From assembly GCA_034665745.1 (NCBI GenBank), contig JAXDJJ010000017.1:1-39555 (forward strand): 39,555 nucleotides of DNA, read 5' to 3'. The notes under the pieces were generated by a model that saw nothing but the letters and a program-made list of their open reading frames with translations, was not told the DNA's origin and did not search any database. The position numbers and the translations under genes are program-made. Source of the stretch: JAXDJJ01 sp034665745 (GTDB taxonomy: Bacteria > Actinomycetota > CADDZG01 > WHSQ01). Positions 31,298 through 39,477 of this stretch are shown here, piece by piece; within the stretch, counting starts at the first letter, position 1; every line of letters begins with the position of its first letter.

Positions 31298-31323
31298 AAA
31301 AAGACCGTCCGGGTGGGACGGTC
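31298..31323 (-). terminator. Rho-independent terminator downstream of the HTH gene
   Basis: On the minus strand GACCGTCC-loop(5)-GGACGGTC (8-bp perfect stem, 31303-31323) is followed by five T residues (31298-31302) and a further TCGTG. It ends transcription from the HTH gene and insulates the Clp1-like gene and bS22, whose own promoter must lie in 31279-31297 or within this region. Confidence 0.85.
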
Positions 31324-31349
31324 ACGAGTCGATCCGTCTGGTTGCGGTG

Positions 31350-31559
31350 TTAACCGGCGTCCATGTAGCGCTGATCTAGATAGCGCTGCACGGTGGTTTC
31401 CCGGATCCGGTAACTACGACCGACCCGAACCGCATCCAACTGACCTGAGTTCACGAGGCGATAAACAGTCATGTTCGAGACCCGCAAGCCCTTCGCCACC
31501 TCGGACACGGTCAAGAATCGACCTTGGTCCTGAACGTCGAAAGGAGTTGTCTCGGTCAT
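31350..31559 (-). CDS. Short excisionase/BldC-type helix-turn-helix DNA-binding protein
   Basis: 69 residues from ATG 31559; an upstream in-frame start at 31583 overlaps the phosphatase gene's intergenic space and is less likely. A MerR/excisionase-type HTH fills most of it: FLTVSEVAKGLRVSNMTVYRLVNSGQLDAVRVGRSYRIRETTVQRYL. It corresponds to Rv0500A by size, content and position between proC-region genes and bS22. BldC-type proteins bind DNA as multimers on direct repeats. Confidence 0.9.
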   Translation of the reverse strand: MTETTPFDVQDQGRFLTVSEVAKGLRVSNMTVYRLVNSGQLDAVRVGRSYRIRETTVQRYLDQRYMDAG

Positions 31560-31592
31560 GGCGCAGGAGTATATCAGCGGCATTTACGCAGG

Positions 31593-32375
31593 TCAGAGTG
31601 TGTTTTGCGTCAACTCCTGGATGATCAAGCGCCACGCGGGTTCGTACGTGCGCGGCGCTCGGTTGTCGTCCATCGGGATGATCACGACATCTTTCTTCTC
31701 CGCCCATGCAACCGCGAGCGCAGGGTCGTTGATGTCCATCACTGCGATCGTCGGGATGCCTCGCTCGATCGCGGCCCCCGCGAAGCCATGGTCACCAAGG
31801 ACGAGATCGGGCCACGGTTCGGCCTCCAGCAACGCCTCCATCGCGGCGGACGAATGAGTGTGCTTCAACGCGCCCCAGTCGGCCAGACACCCGACGCCGC
31901 CGATGTAGCGAACCTCCGCGTGCTTGCTATTGCCTATGTTGAGGTTCTCTTCCTCACGCAGTCGCAAGATCTTGCCGCCTGCCCCGCGGTAGGAATCAAC
32001 GATATGGATGTGGTGCTCGAGCATCCCGGTGGGGTGCCCCGTCACGGTGAGAAGACTTCCCCCTTTACGGGCTTCTTCTCCTAGGCGTCGCCCCGCCTCG
32101 ACGAGAGCAGTCACGGTGCGCTCGGGGTCGATCGTGTCGTATCCCTCGACAGCGTCCAGGTCCGCCGAGCAGCCGGTGATCTCGGCCAGGAATCCCAGTA
32201 CCTCCCCGACGGAGTACCGGTCCAGGCCGGTGAGGCCAAAGGACCCTTCGGCATCGTTCTCGAGCATCGTTCTGATGTGGGACAGGTTGTTCTGGCGGGA
32301 GTGAGACTGGTGTGGGCCTGTGATGCCTGCGGCAACCAGGCGCTCGCGGACCTCGTGCAGGGTTAGCTCGGACAT
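31593..32375 (-). CDS. Conserved actinobacterial phosphatase-like protein
   Basis: 260 residues, ATG 32375. Features: NNLSHIRTMLE near the N-terminus, YDTIDPERTVTALVEAGRRLGE, LLTVTGHPTGMLEHH, and IAVMDINDPALAVAWAEKKDVVIIPMDDNRAP. These match a conserved actinobacterial protein annotated as phosphatase, usually found next to this HTH gene. No classic phosphatase active site is obvious, so the substrate and even the activity are uncertain. It precedes the HTH gene by 33 bp on the same strand. Confidence 0.75.
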   Translation of the reverse strand: MSELTLHEVRERLVAAGITGPHQSHSRQNNLSHIRTMLENDAEGSFGLTGLDRYSVGEVLGFLAEITGCSADLDAVEGYDTIDPERTVTALVEAGRRLGEEARKGGSLLTVTGHPTGMLEHHIHIVDSYRGAGGKILRLREEENLNIGNSKHAEVRYIGGVGCLADWGALKHTHSSAAMEALLEAEPWPDLVLGDHGFAGAAIERGIPTIAVMDINDPALAVAWAEKKDVVIIPMDDNRAPRTYEPAWRLIIQELTQNTL

Positions 32376-32412
32376 GGAAACATCCTAGGCCGCCCCAAAA
32401 ATAGGAGGACTC

Positions 32413-33177
32413 GTGAGTACGGATCTCTTCACATTGAAAGACAAGGTAGCCCTCGTCACCGGAGCTTCCCGCGGCATCGGGCGCGCGATCGCGCTCGGGT
32501 TCGCCGAAGCGGGTGCCGACGTCGCGGTCGCTGCACGCACCGAGGCAGACCTCGAAACGTTGGCGAAGGAGATCGATGCACTCGGACGCAAGGCGCTAGT
32601 GCTCACAACGGACGTGCGCGATCGATCTGCGATCCAGAACATGTTCGACAAGACGGTCGAGGAATTCGGCAAACTCGACATCCTCGTCAACAACGCAGGC
32701 GGGTCGAATTTCATGTCGCCGATCGTTGCCCTGCGTCCGGAAGGGTGGGACAAGCTCCGCACGTTGAACCTCGACTCGGTGTTCCACTGCACGCAGATCG
32801 GTGCTCAGAAGATGGTCGAGAGCGGTGGCGGTTCGATCATCCAGATCGCATCGGTGGCCGGGATCCAAGGAGCAGAGGGGCTCTCTCCTTACTCTGCGTC
32901 GAAAGCCGGCGTGATCATGATGAGCCAAGCCGTCGCGAAGGAGCTCGCGGGGTCGAACATCCGCGTCAACTCATTGGCTCCGGGATGGATCGACACACCT
33001 TTGAACGAATGGATGACGAGTGACGAAGGCACATTGGCCGAGGCCGTGAAGATGGTCCCGATGGGTCGCATCGGCACGGCCGAAGAGATCGTCGGTGGCG
33101 CGATCTACCTAGCTTCTGATGCCTCGTCCTTCGTTACCGGTTCGACGATAGTGATCGATGGAGGCCAGACCGCCTAG
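32413..33177 (+). CDS. Short-chain dehydrogenase/reductase (FabG-like)
   Basis: 254 residues, GTG 32413. Classical SDR: cofactor loop VTGASRGIGRA, NNAGGSN, catalytic Ser in IIQIASVAG and Y-S-A-S-K in PYSASKAGV, then SLAPGWIDTPLNEW and a C-terminal IVIDGGQTA. Glycine-motif context suggests NADP(H) preference is not determinable here. It reduces a ketone or oxidises an alcohol; the specific substrate is unknown. Divergent from the phosphatase-like gene (37 bp); its stop overlaps the convergent MarP gene by 4 bp. Confidence 0.9.
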   Translation: MSTDLFTLKDKVALVTGASRGIGRAIALGFAEAGADVAVAARTEADLETLAKEIDALGRKALVLTTDVRDRSAIQNMFDKTVEEFGKLDILVNNAGGSNFMSPIVALRPEGWDKLRTLNLDSVFHCTQIGAQKMVESGGGSIIQIASVAGIQGAEGLSPYSASKAGVIMMSQAVAKELAGSNIRVNSLAPGWIDTPLNEWMTSDEGTLAEAVKMVPMGRIGTAEEIVGGAIYLASDASSFVTGSTIVIDGGQTA

Positions 33178-34355
33178 TGCGTGCAGTGACCGGTGCCAAC
33201 TTCGGCGGTGCGGCGTGCCCCAGCTTCGACCTCGTCTTGGACTTCACCTGCGGTTAGCGCGTAGCCGATGTCACCGTCGGTCGTTGACGCAGCGAACACG
33301 ACACCAGCCACGGTGCCGTTAGCCAATACGAAAGGTCCGCCCGAGTCACCTTGTCGAACCGCGGCACGTAGCTCGTAAACCTCACGGGTGGCGTCGGCTC
33401 GCCCGTAGATGTCTTTCCCGGTGGCGGGATACTCCGCCTGGACGGCAGCTCTGAGGATGACGAGCGTTCCATTCTTGTTGCCTGGATATCCAAGGGCAGC
33501 GCCGATCGTCCCCCGCTCCTGCTCGGTGGTTTCGAGGTCGAGAGGAGGGCCGTTCAACCCTTCGACGTGGATGATCGCGATATCGGTCTTGGGGTCGAAC
33601 AACACGACCGTACCCGGATGATCCCCTTCAGGATCCTGCAATGTCACCGAGTCACCTCCGGAGACGACGTGTGCGTTCGTCACCACGGTGTTCTCCGCTG
33701 CGATCCATCCGCTTCCGAGTTGGGTACCGCCGCACGCGGGAACGACCACGCGCACCATCGAGGGCTCCGCTTTCCTTCCCGCGCGGTTCGCCTCGGCACT
33801 CGAGGGCAACTTCACCGGCGGGCCTACCGGGCGCGGCAATCCGGAGAACACCTGGGGGAAGCCGGAGGTATCGAGGTACTGGCGGATGTACGCGAGAACG
33901 TTCGGCGGCGGGGGCATCACGTCATTCATGAACGACAGGGCCGTTGACTTCTGCAACGCTTTGGCCAACCCCTTGGATGGACCCTGGATCAACAAGCTTC
34001 CGACCAACCAGAACGAGACGAACGTCACGACGACACTGAGGGCCGCGCCCATCGCCGTGTCGAAGGTCCCGAGCTTCGCTCGGTGGGCGATCAGAGAGAA
34101 GCGGTGTCCAGCGATGAACCCCAGCGCCTGACCGAGAGAGAGCATCACGAACACGGTCGCGATCGAGATCAGGGCTGCCTGCGGCCCTGCTTCGTCGGCG
34201 AACATCGCCGCGATGCGGGGCCCGAGCGCCACGCCGGCGATCAGGCCGAGGAAACCACCGCCGAACTCGAACAGCTGGCTGATGAAGCCGCGTCGCCACC
34301 CCCGCCACGCAGCCAACCCCGCGAACAGGATGACGCCGAGATCTACGAGATTCAC
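33174..34355 (-). CDS. marP: MarP-type membrane serine protease (acid-resistance protease)
   Basis: 393 residues from GTG 34355 (MarP is about 397). Four N-terminal helices of the CvpA type, the first VDLGVILFAGLAAWRGWRRG, then a periplasmic chymotrypsin-like domain. The triad is His229 (VVTNAHVVSG), Asp258 (DPKTDIAII) and Ser338 (RQGDSGGPF). Cys208 and Cys391 match the positions of the MarP regulatory disulfide. In M. tuberculosis MarP cleaves a peptidoglycan hydrolase at low pH. Upstream codons to 34409 overlap the next gene and are rejected. Confidence 0.93.
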   Translation of the reverse strand: MNLVDLGVILFAGLAAWRGWRRGFISQLFEFGGGFLGLIAGVALGPRIAAMFADEAGPQAALISIATVFVMLSLGQALGFIAGHRFSLIAHRAKLGTFDTAMGAALSVVVTFVSFWLVGSLLIQGPSKGLAKALQKSTALSFMNDVMPPPPNVLAYIRQYLDTSGFPQVFSGLPRPVGPPVKLPSSAEANRAGRKAEPSMVRVVVPACGGTQLGSGWIAAENTVVTNAHVVSGGDSVTLQDPEGDHPGTVVLFDPKTDIAIIHVEGLNGPPLDLETTEQERGTIGAALGYPGNKNGTLVILRAAVQAEYPATGKDIYGRADATREVYELRAAVRQGDSGGPFVLANGTVAGVVFAASTTDGDIGYALTAGEVQDEVEAGARRTAEVGTGHCTH

Positions 34356-34357
34356 GC

Positions 34358-34744
34358 TTAGACGCTTGAGAGACCTGTTGTTAGTGCGCGAATCGTTAGG
34401 CCTAAGCACAGGAGTGACACGATCCCGAAGATCAGGATCTCAACACCCTCCCGCTTGCGGGCTTGTCGGTGCCCTTCGACCAATAGGGCGAACGGGAAGA
34501 GGCCTCCATATACATAGTGCAACCACTCGAAGCTGTCGTCAGGTATCGCGACGCGATGACCGATCAAGAAAAGGATCACCCCGACCAAGATCTGGATCCC
34601 GAGCACAACCTGCACGACCGCCAAGGTGGTCCAGAACCACGGAGGAGCCTCTCGGTTCCGTACGAAGAGAAAGATCGACTCGAGTAGCAGAACAGCGAAG
34701 ACTGCAGGAACGGCGAAGGCGATGTAGAGGTGGATACCGGTCAT
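34358..34744 (-). CDS. Four-helix membrane protein of unknown function
   Basis: 128 residues, ATG 34744. Four helices at about 5-27, 39-63, 74-90 and 100-121, with conserved-looking histidines (GIHLYIAF, IGHRV, WLHYVYGG, EGHRQARKREG). The layout recalls small cytochrome-b561-like or redox membrane proteins, but no firm family is recognised. It lies two bases before the MarP gene on the same strand, suggesting co-expression. Confidence 0.7.
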   Translation of the reverse strand: MTGIHLYIAFAVPAVFAVLLLESIFLFVRNREAPPWFWTTLAVVQVVLGIQILVGVILFLIGHRVAIPDDSFEWLHYVYGGLFPFALLVEGHRQARKREGVEILIFGIVSLLCLGLTIRALTTGLSSV

Positions 34745-34757
34745 GGGGGCGCCGACT

Positions 34758-35987
34758 CTAAACGGCTAGGGACTCCAGGTGCGGAAGACAGGTCTCGAGC
34801 ACCTGCACGACAGAGCGCTCGACACTCTCGCGATAGGGCTTCGACACCTCATCCGTCGGTCGATCGTCGAACCACTCGCGTGGGATCACGTCCGGCGCGC
34901 CACACATCTCGGCGAAGTGGATCGTCCACACCTTGGGCACGACCGTGTCGTATTGATAACCACCGCCGCCGGTCGCCACCCATCGACCGGAACAGAACTC
35001 GATCGCGGTGTCGTGGATCAGTTTCGCCATCGGTGGATAGGCGCGCATGGTCAGCCCAAGGTTCGCTAGAGGATCGTTCCAATGCGTGTCGGCCCCCAAC
35101 TGGGTCACCAAGAGGTGGGGACGGAATGCTTTGGCAAGGGCCGGGAGCATCCGCTCGAGTGCCCAGAGGTAGTCACCTTCACCCGTCAGTGGAAGCAACG
35201 GCAGGTTCGCCGACGTCCCCTGCGCGTTCGACCCGCCCGTCTCGTCTTCGAAACCGGTACCCGGATAGAGGTAACGGCCCGACTGGTGGAACGACAGCGT
35301 GAGCACCCGGGGATCGTCGTAGAAGATCCACTGCACGCCGTCGCCGTGATGAACATCGACATCGAGATACATCACCCTCCAGTCGGGATGGACCTCCAAC
35401 GCCTTCGCGATAGCAACGGCTGGATCGTTGTAGATGCAGAACCCCGAAGCCTCTCTGCGGCGGGCGTGGTGCAGACCGCCCGCCGGATTGAACGAATGCA
35501 GAGCGGAACCGTCCAGCACGCACTCGAGGGCGGACAACGACGCACCGCAGACGGCACTCGAAGCTGCATGCATGTTGGGGAAGATGGGGTTGTCTCCGGT
35601 GCCGAGACCGAACCCGTATCCGGCGGACGGATCGAGCGATCCCGAATCGATCCCCTGAACCGTAGCTATGAAGTCCGGATCGTGCGCCGCAGTGACCTCA
35701 TCCTCGGTCGCAACCCGAGCGTCGATCTCCGAAACGTGTCCGAGCTCGGTGAGGCCCAGCGTGCGGATGTTGTCGTAGGTGAGCAGAACGCGCTCGGGGC
35801 GGAGAGGGTGGCTGGCGCCGAAGTCGTAGAGGCTTCCGAGGTCTCCGATCGAAACCAGCGTGACCGGCTCGTGAGGGGCTACGGCCGGTCGTCCTGATCG
35901 GGAGCCATGAAGGGATACCGGTAGTCGGTCGGAGGGGCGAACGTCTCTTTGATGGTGCGCGGACTGGCCCACCGGATCAGGTTCCAC
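34758..35987 (-). CDS. AcuC/histone-deacetylase superfamily protein
   Basis: Up to 409 residues from GTG 35987. The catalytic His pair is GGLHHARR (His173-His174), zinc ligands Asp211 and His213 in DVDVHHGDG and Asp300 in GADTHW, and the tyrosine loop GGGGY, all of the arginase-deacetylase fold. It removes acyl groups from lysine or a small amine; AcuC acts on acetyl-CoA synthetase. Start is uncertain: homology begins near residue 42 (TLVSIGDLGSLYDFG), yet no ATG/GTG/TTG exists between there and GTG 35972/35987. Either the gene overlaps pruA by about 109 bp or it uses a rare start such as CTG. Confidence 0.85.
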   Translation of the reverse strand: MEPDPVGQSAHHQRDVRPSDRLPVSLHGSRSGRPAVAPHEPVTLVSIGDLGSLYDFGASHPLRPERVLLTYDNIRTLGLTELGHVSEIDARVATEDEVTAAHDPDFIATVQGIDSGSLDPSAGYGFGLGTGDNPIFPNMHAASSAVCGASLSALECVLDGSALHSFNPAGGLHHARRREASGFCIYNDPAVAIAKALEVHPDWRVMYLDVDVHHGDGVQWIFYDDPRVLTLSFHQSGRYLYPGTGFEDETGGSNAQGTSANLPLLPLTGEGDYLWALERMLPALAKAFRPHLLVTQLGADTHWNDPLANLGLTMRAYPPMAKLIHDTAIEFCSGRWVATGGGGYQYDTVVPKVWTIHFAEMCGAPDVIPREWFDDRPTDEVSKPYRESVERSVVQVLETCLPHLESLAV

Positions 35988-37516
35988 ATGGACCCCGCCT
36001 TGTCATTGGTACCCGATCGGCGAGCACCACCGAACGGTTGCTGGCCCACGACGGCGCCGGTCGGCTTGTCGTTCACGTAGAAGTTTCCGGCAGACCACCG
36101 CAAGCGGGTCTTCGCTTGCTCGATCGCGTAGGTGTCTTGAGCGAACACCGCCCCGGTCAGCCCATAGGGAGTGCTCGTGTCGACGAGCTCGAGGGCCGCG
36201 TCGAAGTCCTTCTCGGGGTAGACGTAAACCGTCACGATCGGTCCGAACAACTCTTCCCTCATCAACCTGGCTTTCGGGTCATCGGATCGCACCACCGTCG
36301 GCTCGATGAAGTGACCGATCGAGTCGTCGGCCGTTCCACCGGCGATCACTTCAAGATCGGACGACGCCTTCGCTTCATCGAGCGCCGCTTTGTGTTGCCC
36401 GAACGCTGCATCGTCGATGACCGCGCCCATGAAGTTCGAGAAGTCCGTCACGTCGCCCATCTTGATCCGAGGCACCTCGTCGGCGATCTGCTCACGCAAT
36501 GCCGGCCACAGGTTCGACGGCACGTAGACGCGCGACGCAGCCGAGCACTTCTGTCCCTGGTATTCGAATGCCCCGCGTAGCAGAGCCGTCGCTACGGCTG
36601 AGACGTCGGCGGAAGGGTGGGCAAGGATGAAGTCCTTGCCCCCGGTCTCACCGACGAGCCTCGGGAAGTTCCTGTAATCGGAAACGTGTTCGCCGACCTT
36701 GCGCCACATCCACTCGAACGTCGCGGTCGAGCCGGTGAAGTGGATACCCGCGAGATCTGCATGCTTTACGGCCGCCTCTCCGATCTCAGGGCCGGGTCCT
36801 TGAACCATGTTGATGACTCCGTCGGGCATGCCCGCCGCCTCGAACAGCTTCATCAGGTAGTGGGCGCTGAACGCCTGCGTGAGGGCCGGCTTCCACACCA
36901 CCGTGTTTCCCATCAGGGCCGGTGCGGTCGGAAGGTTCCCGGCGATAGAAGTGAAGTTGAACGGCGTCACCGCCAACACGAACCCCTCCAAGGGTCGGTA
37001 GTCGAGCTGGTTCCAAACCCCTGCTGAGGCCGCCGGCTGTTCCGAGTAGATGCGTTCCGCGAACGCCACGTTGAAGCGCCAGAAATCGATGAGCTCGCAC
37101 GCTGCATCGATCTCGGCTTGATGGACCGTCTTGGACTGACCGAGCATCGTCGATGCATTGATCGTGTCCCGCCACGGACCCGCGAGTAGCTCAGCGGCAC
37201 GAAGGAACACCGCGGCACGGTCCTCCCACGGAAGGCTGGCCCACTCGGGATGGGCCTTTTGAGCGCTGCGGATGGCCGCCTCGACATGCGATCCGCTGCC
37301 TTTGTGCACGTCGGCGAGAACGCTCTTGGTCGCATGGGGCATCACGGACTCGAAGGTCTCGCCGGTGGTCACATCTGCTCCTCCGATGACCATCGGGATC
37401 TCGATACGGTCGCCCGCCATCGCGTCGAGCTTGGCTTTCAGACTGGCTCGTTCCGGAGAACCGGGCGCGTAGTCCTTGACGGGTTCGTTATGTGGAACGG
37501 GAACCTTGGACGTCAT
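35879..37516 (-). CDS. pruA: L-glutamate gamma-semialdehyde dehydrogenase (P5C dehydrogenase)
   Basis: 545 residues, ATG 37516. Aldehyde dehydrogenase: general base Glu290 in LVGETGGKDF, nucleophile Cys324 in YQGQKCSAASR, and TPFNFTSIAGN for NAD binding. The C-terminal PTGAVVGQQPFGGARRSGTN is specific to P5C dehydrogenases of the 1-pyrroline-5-carboxylate type. Oxidises P5C/glutamate semialdehyde to glutamate. Adjacent to proC and divergent proline dehydrogenase, giving a P5C-centred cluster. Confidence 0.96.
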   Translation of the reverse strand: MTSKVPVPHNEPVKDYAPGSPERASLKAKLDAMAGDRIEIPMVIGGADVTTGETFESVMPHATKSVLADVHKGSGSHVEAAIRSAQKAHPEWASLPWEDRAAVFLRAAELLAGPWRDTINASTMLGQSKTVHQAEIDAACELIDFWRFNVAFAERIYSEQPAASAGVWNQLDYRPLEGFVLAVTPFNFTSIAGNLPTAPALMGNTVVWKPALTQAFSAHYLMKLFEAAGMPDGVINMVQGPGPEIGEAAVKHADLAGIHFTGSTATFEWMWRKVGEHVSDYRNFPRLVGETGGKDFILAHPSADVSAVATALLRGAFEYQGQKCSAASRVYVPSNLWPALREQIADEVPRIKMGDVTDFSNFMGAVIDDAAFGQHKAALDEAKASSDLEVIAGGTADDSIGHFIEPTVVRSDDPKARLMREELFGPIVTVYVYPEKDFDAALELVDTSTPYGLTGAVFAQDTYAIEQAKTRLRWSAGNFYVNDKPTGAVVGQQPFGGARRSGTNDKAGSMWNLIRWASPRTIKETFAPPTDYRYPFMAPDQDDRP

Positions 37517-37525
37517 CTCAACAGC

Positions 37526-38341
37526 CTAGGCCTCATCGCCGCGTGCCAACTCCTTGCTTCGCTCCATCGCGGCTTGTATGGCGTTGAGGAACGCTGCCCG
37601 AACCCCAGATTGCTCGAGGACCTGGATCGCTCTCGTTGTCGTTCCACCAGGTGACGTGACCATCTCCCGAAGTTCGACGGGATGCATGTGTGTGTCTCGT
37701 AGGAGTTTGGCCGAGCCCAGCATCGTTTGGACCACGAGCTCGGTCGATATCTCTCGGGAAAGACCCAGGAGGATGCCCGCCTCGATCATCGCCTCCGCCA
37801 GCAACGCGAAATAGGCGGGTCCGGATCCCGAGATGGCGGTAACCGCATCGAGATAGTCCTCGGGAACTATGACAACCCGACCAACGTGAGTCAGGACCTC
37901 TTTGGCGAGATGAACGTGATCGTCATCTGCGTGCTTGCCGGCTGCGATGCCCGCCATCCCTTCGTGAACGAGTGATGGGGTGTTCGGCATCGCCCGCACG
38001 ACCGGTACCGGTTGAGCGAGGTGAGATTCGATGAATTCGGTCGTGATCGCCGCTACGAACGACAGAGCGAGCTGGTCGGTCCCTACATGAGGGGCGATCT
38101 CGGTAAGGAGAGCCTCGACGTCCTGTGGCTTGACCGCGAGCACGACGATGTCCGCGCCAGCCACCGCAGCCCCGTTGTCGAGCGTCGTGGCGACACCATG
38201 CTTCTCGGACAGCTCCTTGAGGCGCTCTTCACTCCGGGCCGTAACGACGAGATCGGACGGCTGCCGCCAACCGGACGCGAGCAATCCGGCGACAAGAGCT
38301 TCGCCCATCTTTCCGCATCCAAGCACTGCAAGTTTGGCCAT
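37526..38341 (-). CDS. proC: Pyrroline-5-carboxylate reductase
   Basis: 271 residues, ATG 38341. Rossmann start AKLAVLGCGKMGEALVAGLL, central VVRAMPNTPSLV and ISGSGPAYFALLAEAM, and the end motif REMVTSPGGTTTRAIQVLEQ are diagnostic. It reduces P5C to proline with NAD(P)H. In M. tuberculosis proC (Rv0500) immediately precedes the HTH-bS22-galE2 genes; here other genes are inserted. It starts 60 bp from the divergent proline dehydrogenase. Confidence 0.96.
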   Translation of the reverse strand: MAKLAVLGCGKMGEALVAGLLASGWRQPSDLVVTARSEERLKELSEKHGVATTLDNGAAVAGADIVVLAVKPQDVEALLTEIAPHVGTDQLALSFVAAITTEFIESHLAQPVPVVRAMPNTPSLVHEGMAGIAAGKHADDDHVHLAKEVLTHVGRVVIVPEDYLDAVTAISGSGPAYFALLAEAMIEAGILLGLSREISTELVVQTMLGSAKLLRDTHMHPVELREMVTSPGGTTTRAIQVLEQSGVRAAFLNAIQAAMERSKELARGDEA

Positions 38342-38367
38342 CTCGAGTGCCTATCATGGCATCTCGA
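38337..38367. promoter_or_regulatory. Paired sequence repeat in proC / proline dehydrogenase intergenic region
   Basis: GCCATCTCGA (38337-38346) and GGCATCTCGA (38358-38367) match at 9 of 10 bases and are exactly 21 bp apart, two helical turns. Between them TGCC-TATCAT-GGCA forms an inverted repeat, with TATCAT resembling a -10. The arrangement suggests a binding site for a dimeric regulator of proline metabolism. Tentative. Confidence 0.35.
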
Positions 38368-38401
38368 ACCATCCGGATCATCGGCAAGCGAGGTGCGAGA
38401 G

Positions 38402-39313
38402 GTGCTCGGAAAGATGCTGCTTTGGGCCTCCGAGAAGGAGCGCGTGCAGCGGATGGTCACCGAAGGAAAGCTCACGAGCAACGTCGTCAAGCGGTTCGTT
38501 GCGGGCGACGACCTCGAGTCTGCAGTCGAAGCGATCAAGGATCTGAATGCACGCGGCATCGGGGGCATCCTCGACCTCCTGGGTGAAGGGGTGGCCGATC
38601 CGGCTGGGGCGCAAGCCGCCGCCGACGAATACCTGTCTTCGATCAAGCGCATCTCCGAGACGGGGATCGACACGACGGTCACGGTCAAGCCGACCCAGCT
38701 AGGTCTGGCGTTCGACAAAGGAGCCTGCATCGACCACCTTCGCAGGCTGGCGGCCGAAGCCCAGGCGATCGACGCCATCGTGGAGATCGACATGGAGCAG
38801 TCGGAGTACGTCCTCGACACCATCGACATGTACCGGTTGCTCCACACCGATTTCCCCACCCTGAGGATGGCGATGCAGGCCTACCTCCGGCGCACCCCCG
38901 TCGATCTGGAGACCCTTTCGTCTCTGAAACCGAAGGTTCGGCTCGTTAAGGGCGCCTATGCAGAACCCGAGGAGCTCGCGTTCCAGAAGAAGGATGAGAT
39001 CGAGGGTCAGTACCGTTTCCTTACCGACTGGTTGTTCGAGCGCGGCACGGATCCTGGGATCGCGACCCACGACGGAGGTCTCATCTCCTATGCACAACGC
39101 GCCGCCGAACGCACGGGCGTTGGCAAGGAGGGTTTCGAGATCCAGATGCTCTACGGGATCAGGCGTGACCTACAGGAACAGCTTGCTTCTCAGGGATACC
39201 GGGTACGCGTGTACGTGCCGTTCGGCTCGGCTTGGTATCCGTATCTGATGCGTCGGATGGCCGAGCGTCCGGCGAACCTGAAGTTCTTCCTTCGAGCCGT
39301 CGCCGGCAAATAA
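38402..39313 (+). CDS. Proline dehydrogenase (monofunctional)
   Basis: 303 residues from GTG 38402 with GAGG eight bases upstream; ATG 38414 is an alternative, and an extension to 38012 is antisense to proC and rejected. TIM-barrel ProDH landmarks: DTTVTVKPTQLG, VEIDMEQSEYV, VRLVKGAYAEP, IATHDGG, FEIQMLYGIRRD, and the C-terminal VRVYVPFGSAWYPYLMRRMAERPAN. It oxidises proline to P5C with FAD, passing electrons to quinone, and pairs with pruA. Confidence 0.93.
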   Translation: MLGKMLLWASEKERVQRMVTEGKLTSNVVKRFVAGDDLESAVEAIKDLNARGIGGILDLLGEGVADPAGAQAAADEYLSSIKRISETGIDTTVTVKPTQLGLAFDKGACIDHLRRLAAEAQAIDAIVEIDMEQSEYVLDTIDMYRLLHTDFPTLRMAMQAYLRRTPVDLETLSSLKPKVRLVKGAYAEPEELAFQKKDEIEGQYRFLTDWLFERGTDPGIATHDGGLISYAQRAAERTGVGKEGFEIQMLYGIRRDLQEQLASQGYRVRVYVPFGSAWYPYLMRRMAERPANLKFFLRAVAGK

Positions 39314-39315
39314 CA

Positions 39316-39471
39316 CCGTAAGAAAGAGGGCCCTAGAAACTTCCGACCGGTCGGACCTCGTGCACTTCCCCACACACGAGAACCAGCCGACGTTCGGCTT
39401 CTAGGGCCCTACATCCCGACGAACCGAGCGATCAGGTCTTGCGACCTGCGTGCGCATTGCTCATCGGGACG
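39316..39471 (-). ncRNA. Candidate structured small RNA
   Basis: On the minus strand, about 155 nt beginning near 39471 lie just downstream of a good promoter. 5' domain: a long hairpin TCCCGA/TCGGGA (39469-39464 with 39419-39414), with GAGCAAT/ATCGCTC and CAGGTC/GACCTG nested. 3' domain: a 12-bp perfect stem AGGGCCCTAGAA/TTCTAGGGCCCT (39410-39399 with 39338-39327) encloses three hairpins: GCCGA/TCGGC, CTCGTG/CACGAG, and palindromic TCCGACCGGTCGGA. The tail CTTTCTTACGG is U-rich. No protein is encoded and no known family is recognised. Function unknown. Confidence 0.5.
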
Positions 39472-39477
39472 CGCGTG

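Noticed and set aside
38083..38859. 258-codon minus-strand ORF over proline dehydrogenase
   Set aside because: Ser/Arg-rich antisense frame with no domain; covers both proC start and a certain ProDH gene.
39327..39410. Cloverleaf-like fold resembling a tRNA
   Set aside because: Closing stem is 12 bp and there is no TPsiC-type GGTTCGA arm or CCA-proximal pattern; arm sizes do not match a tRNA.
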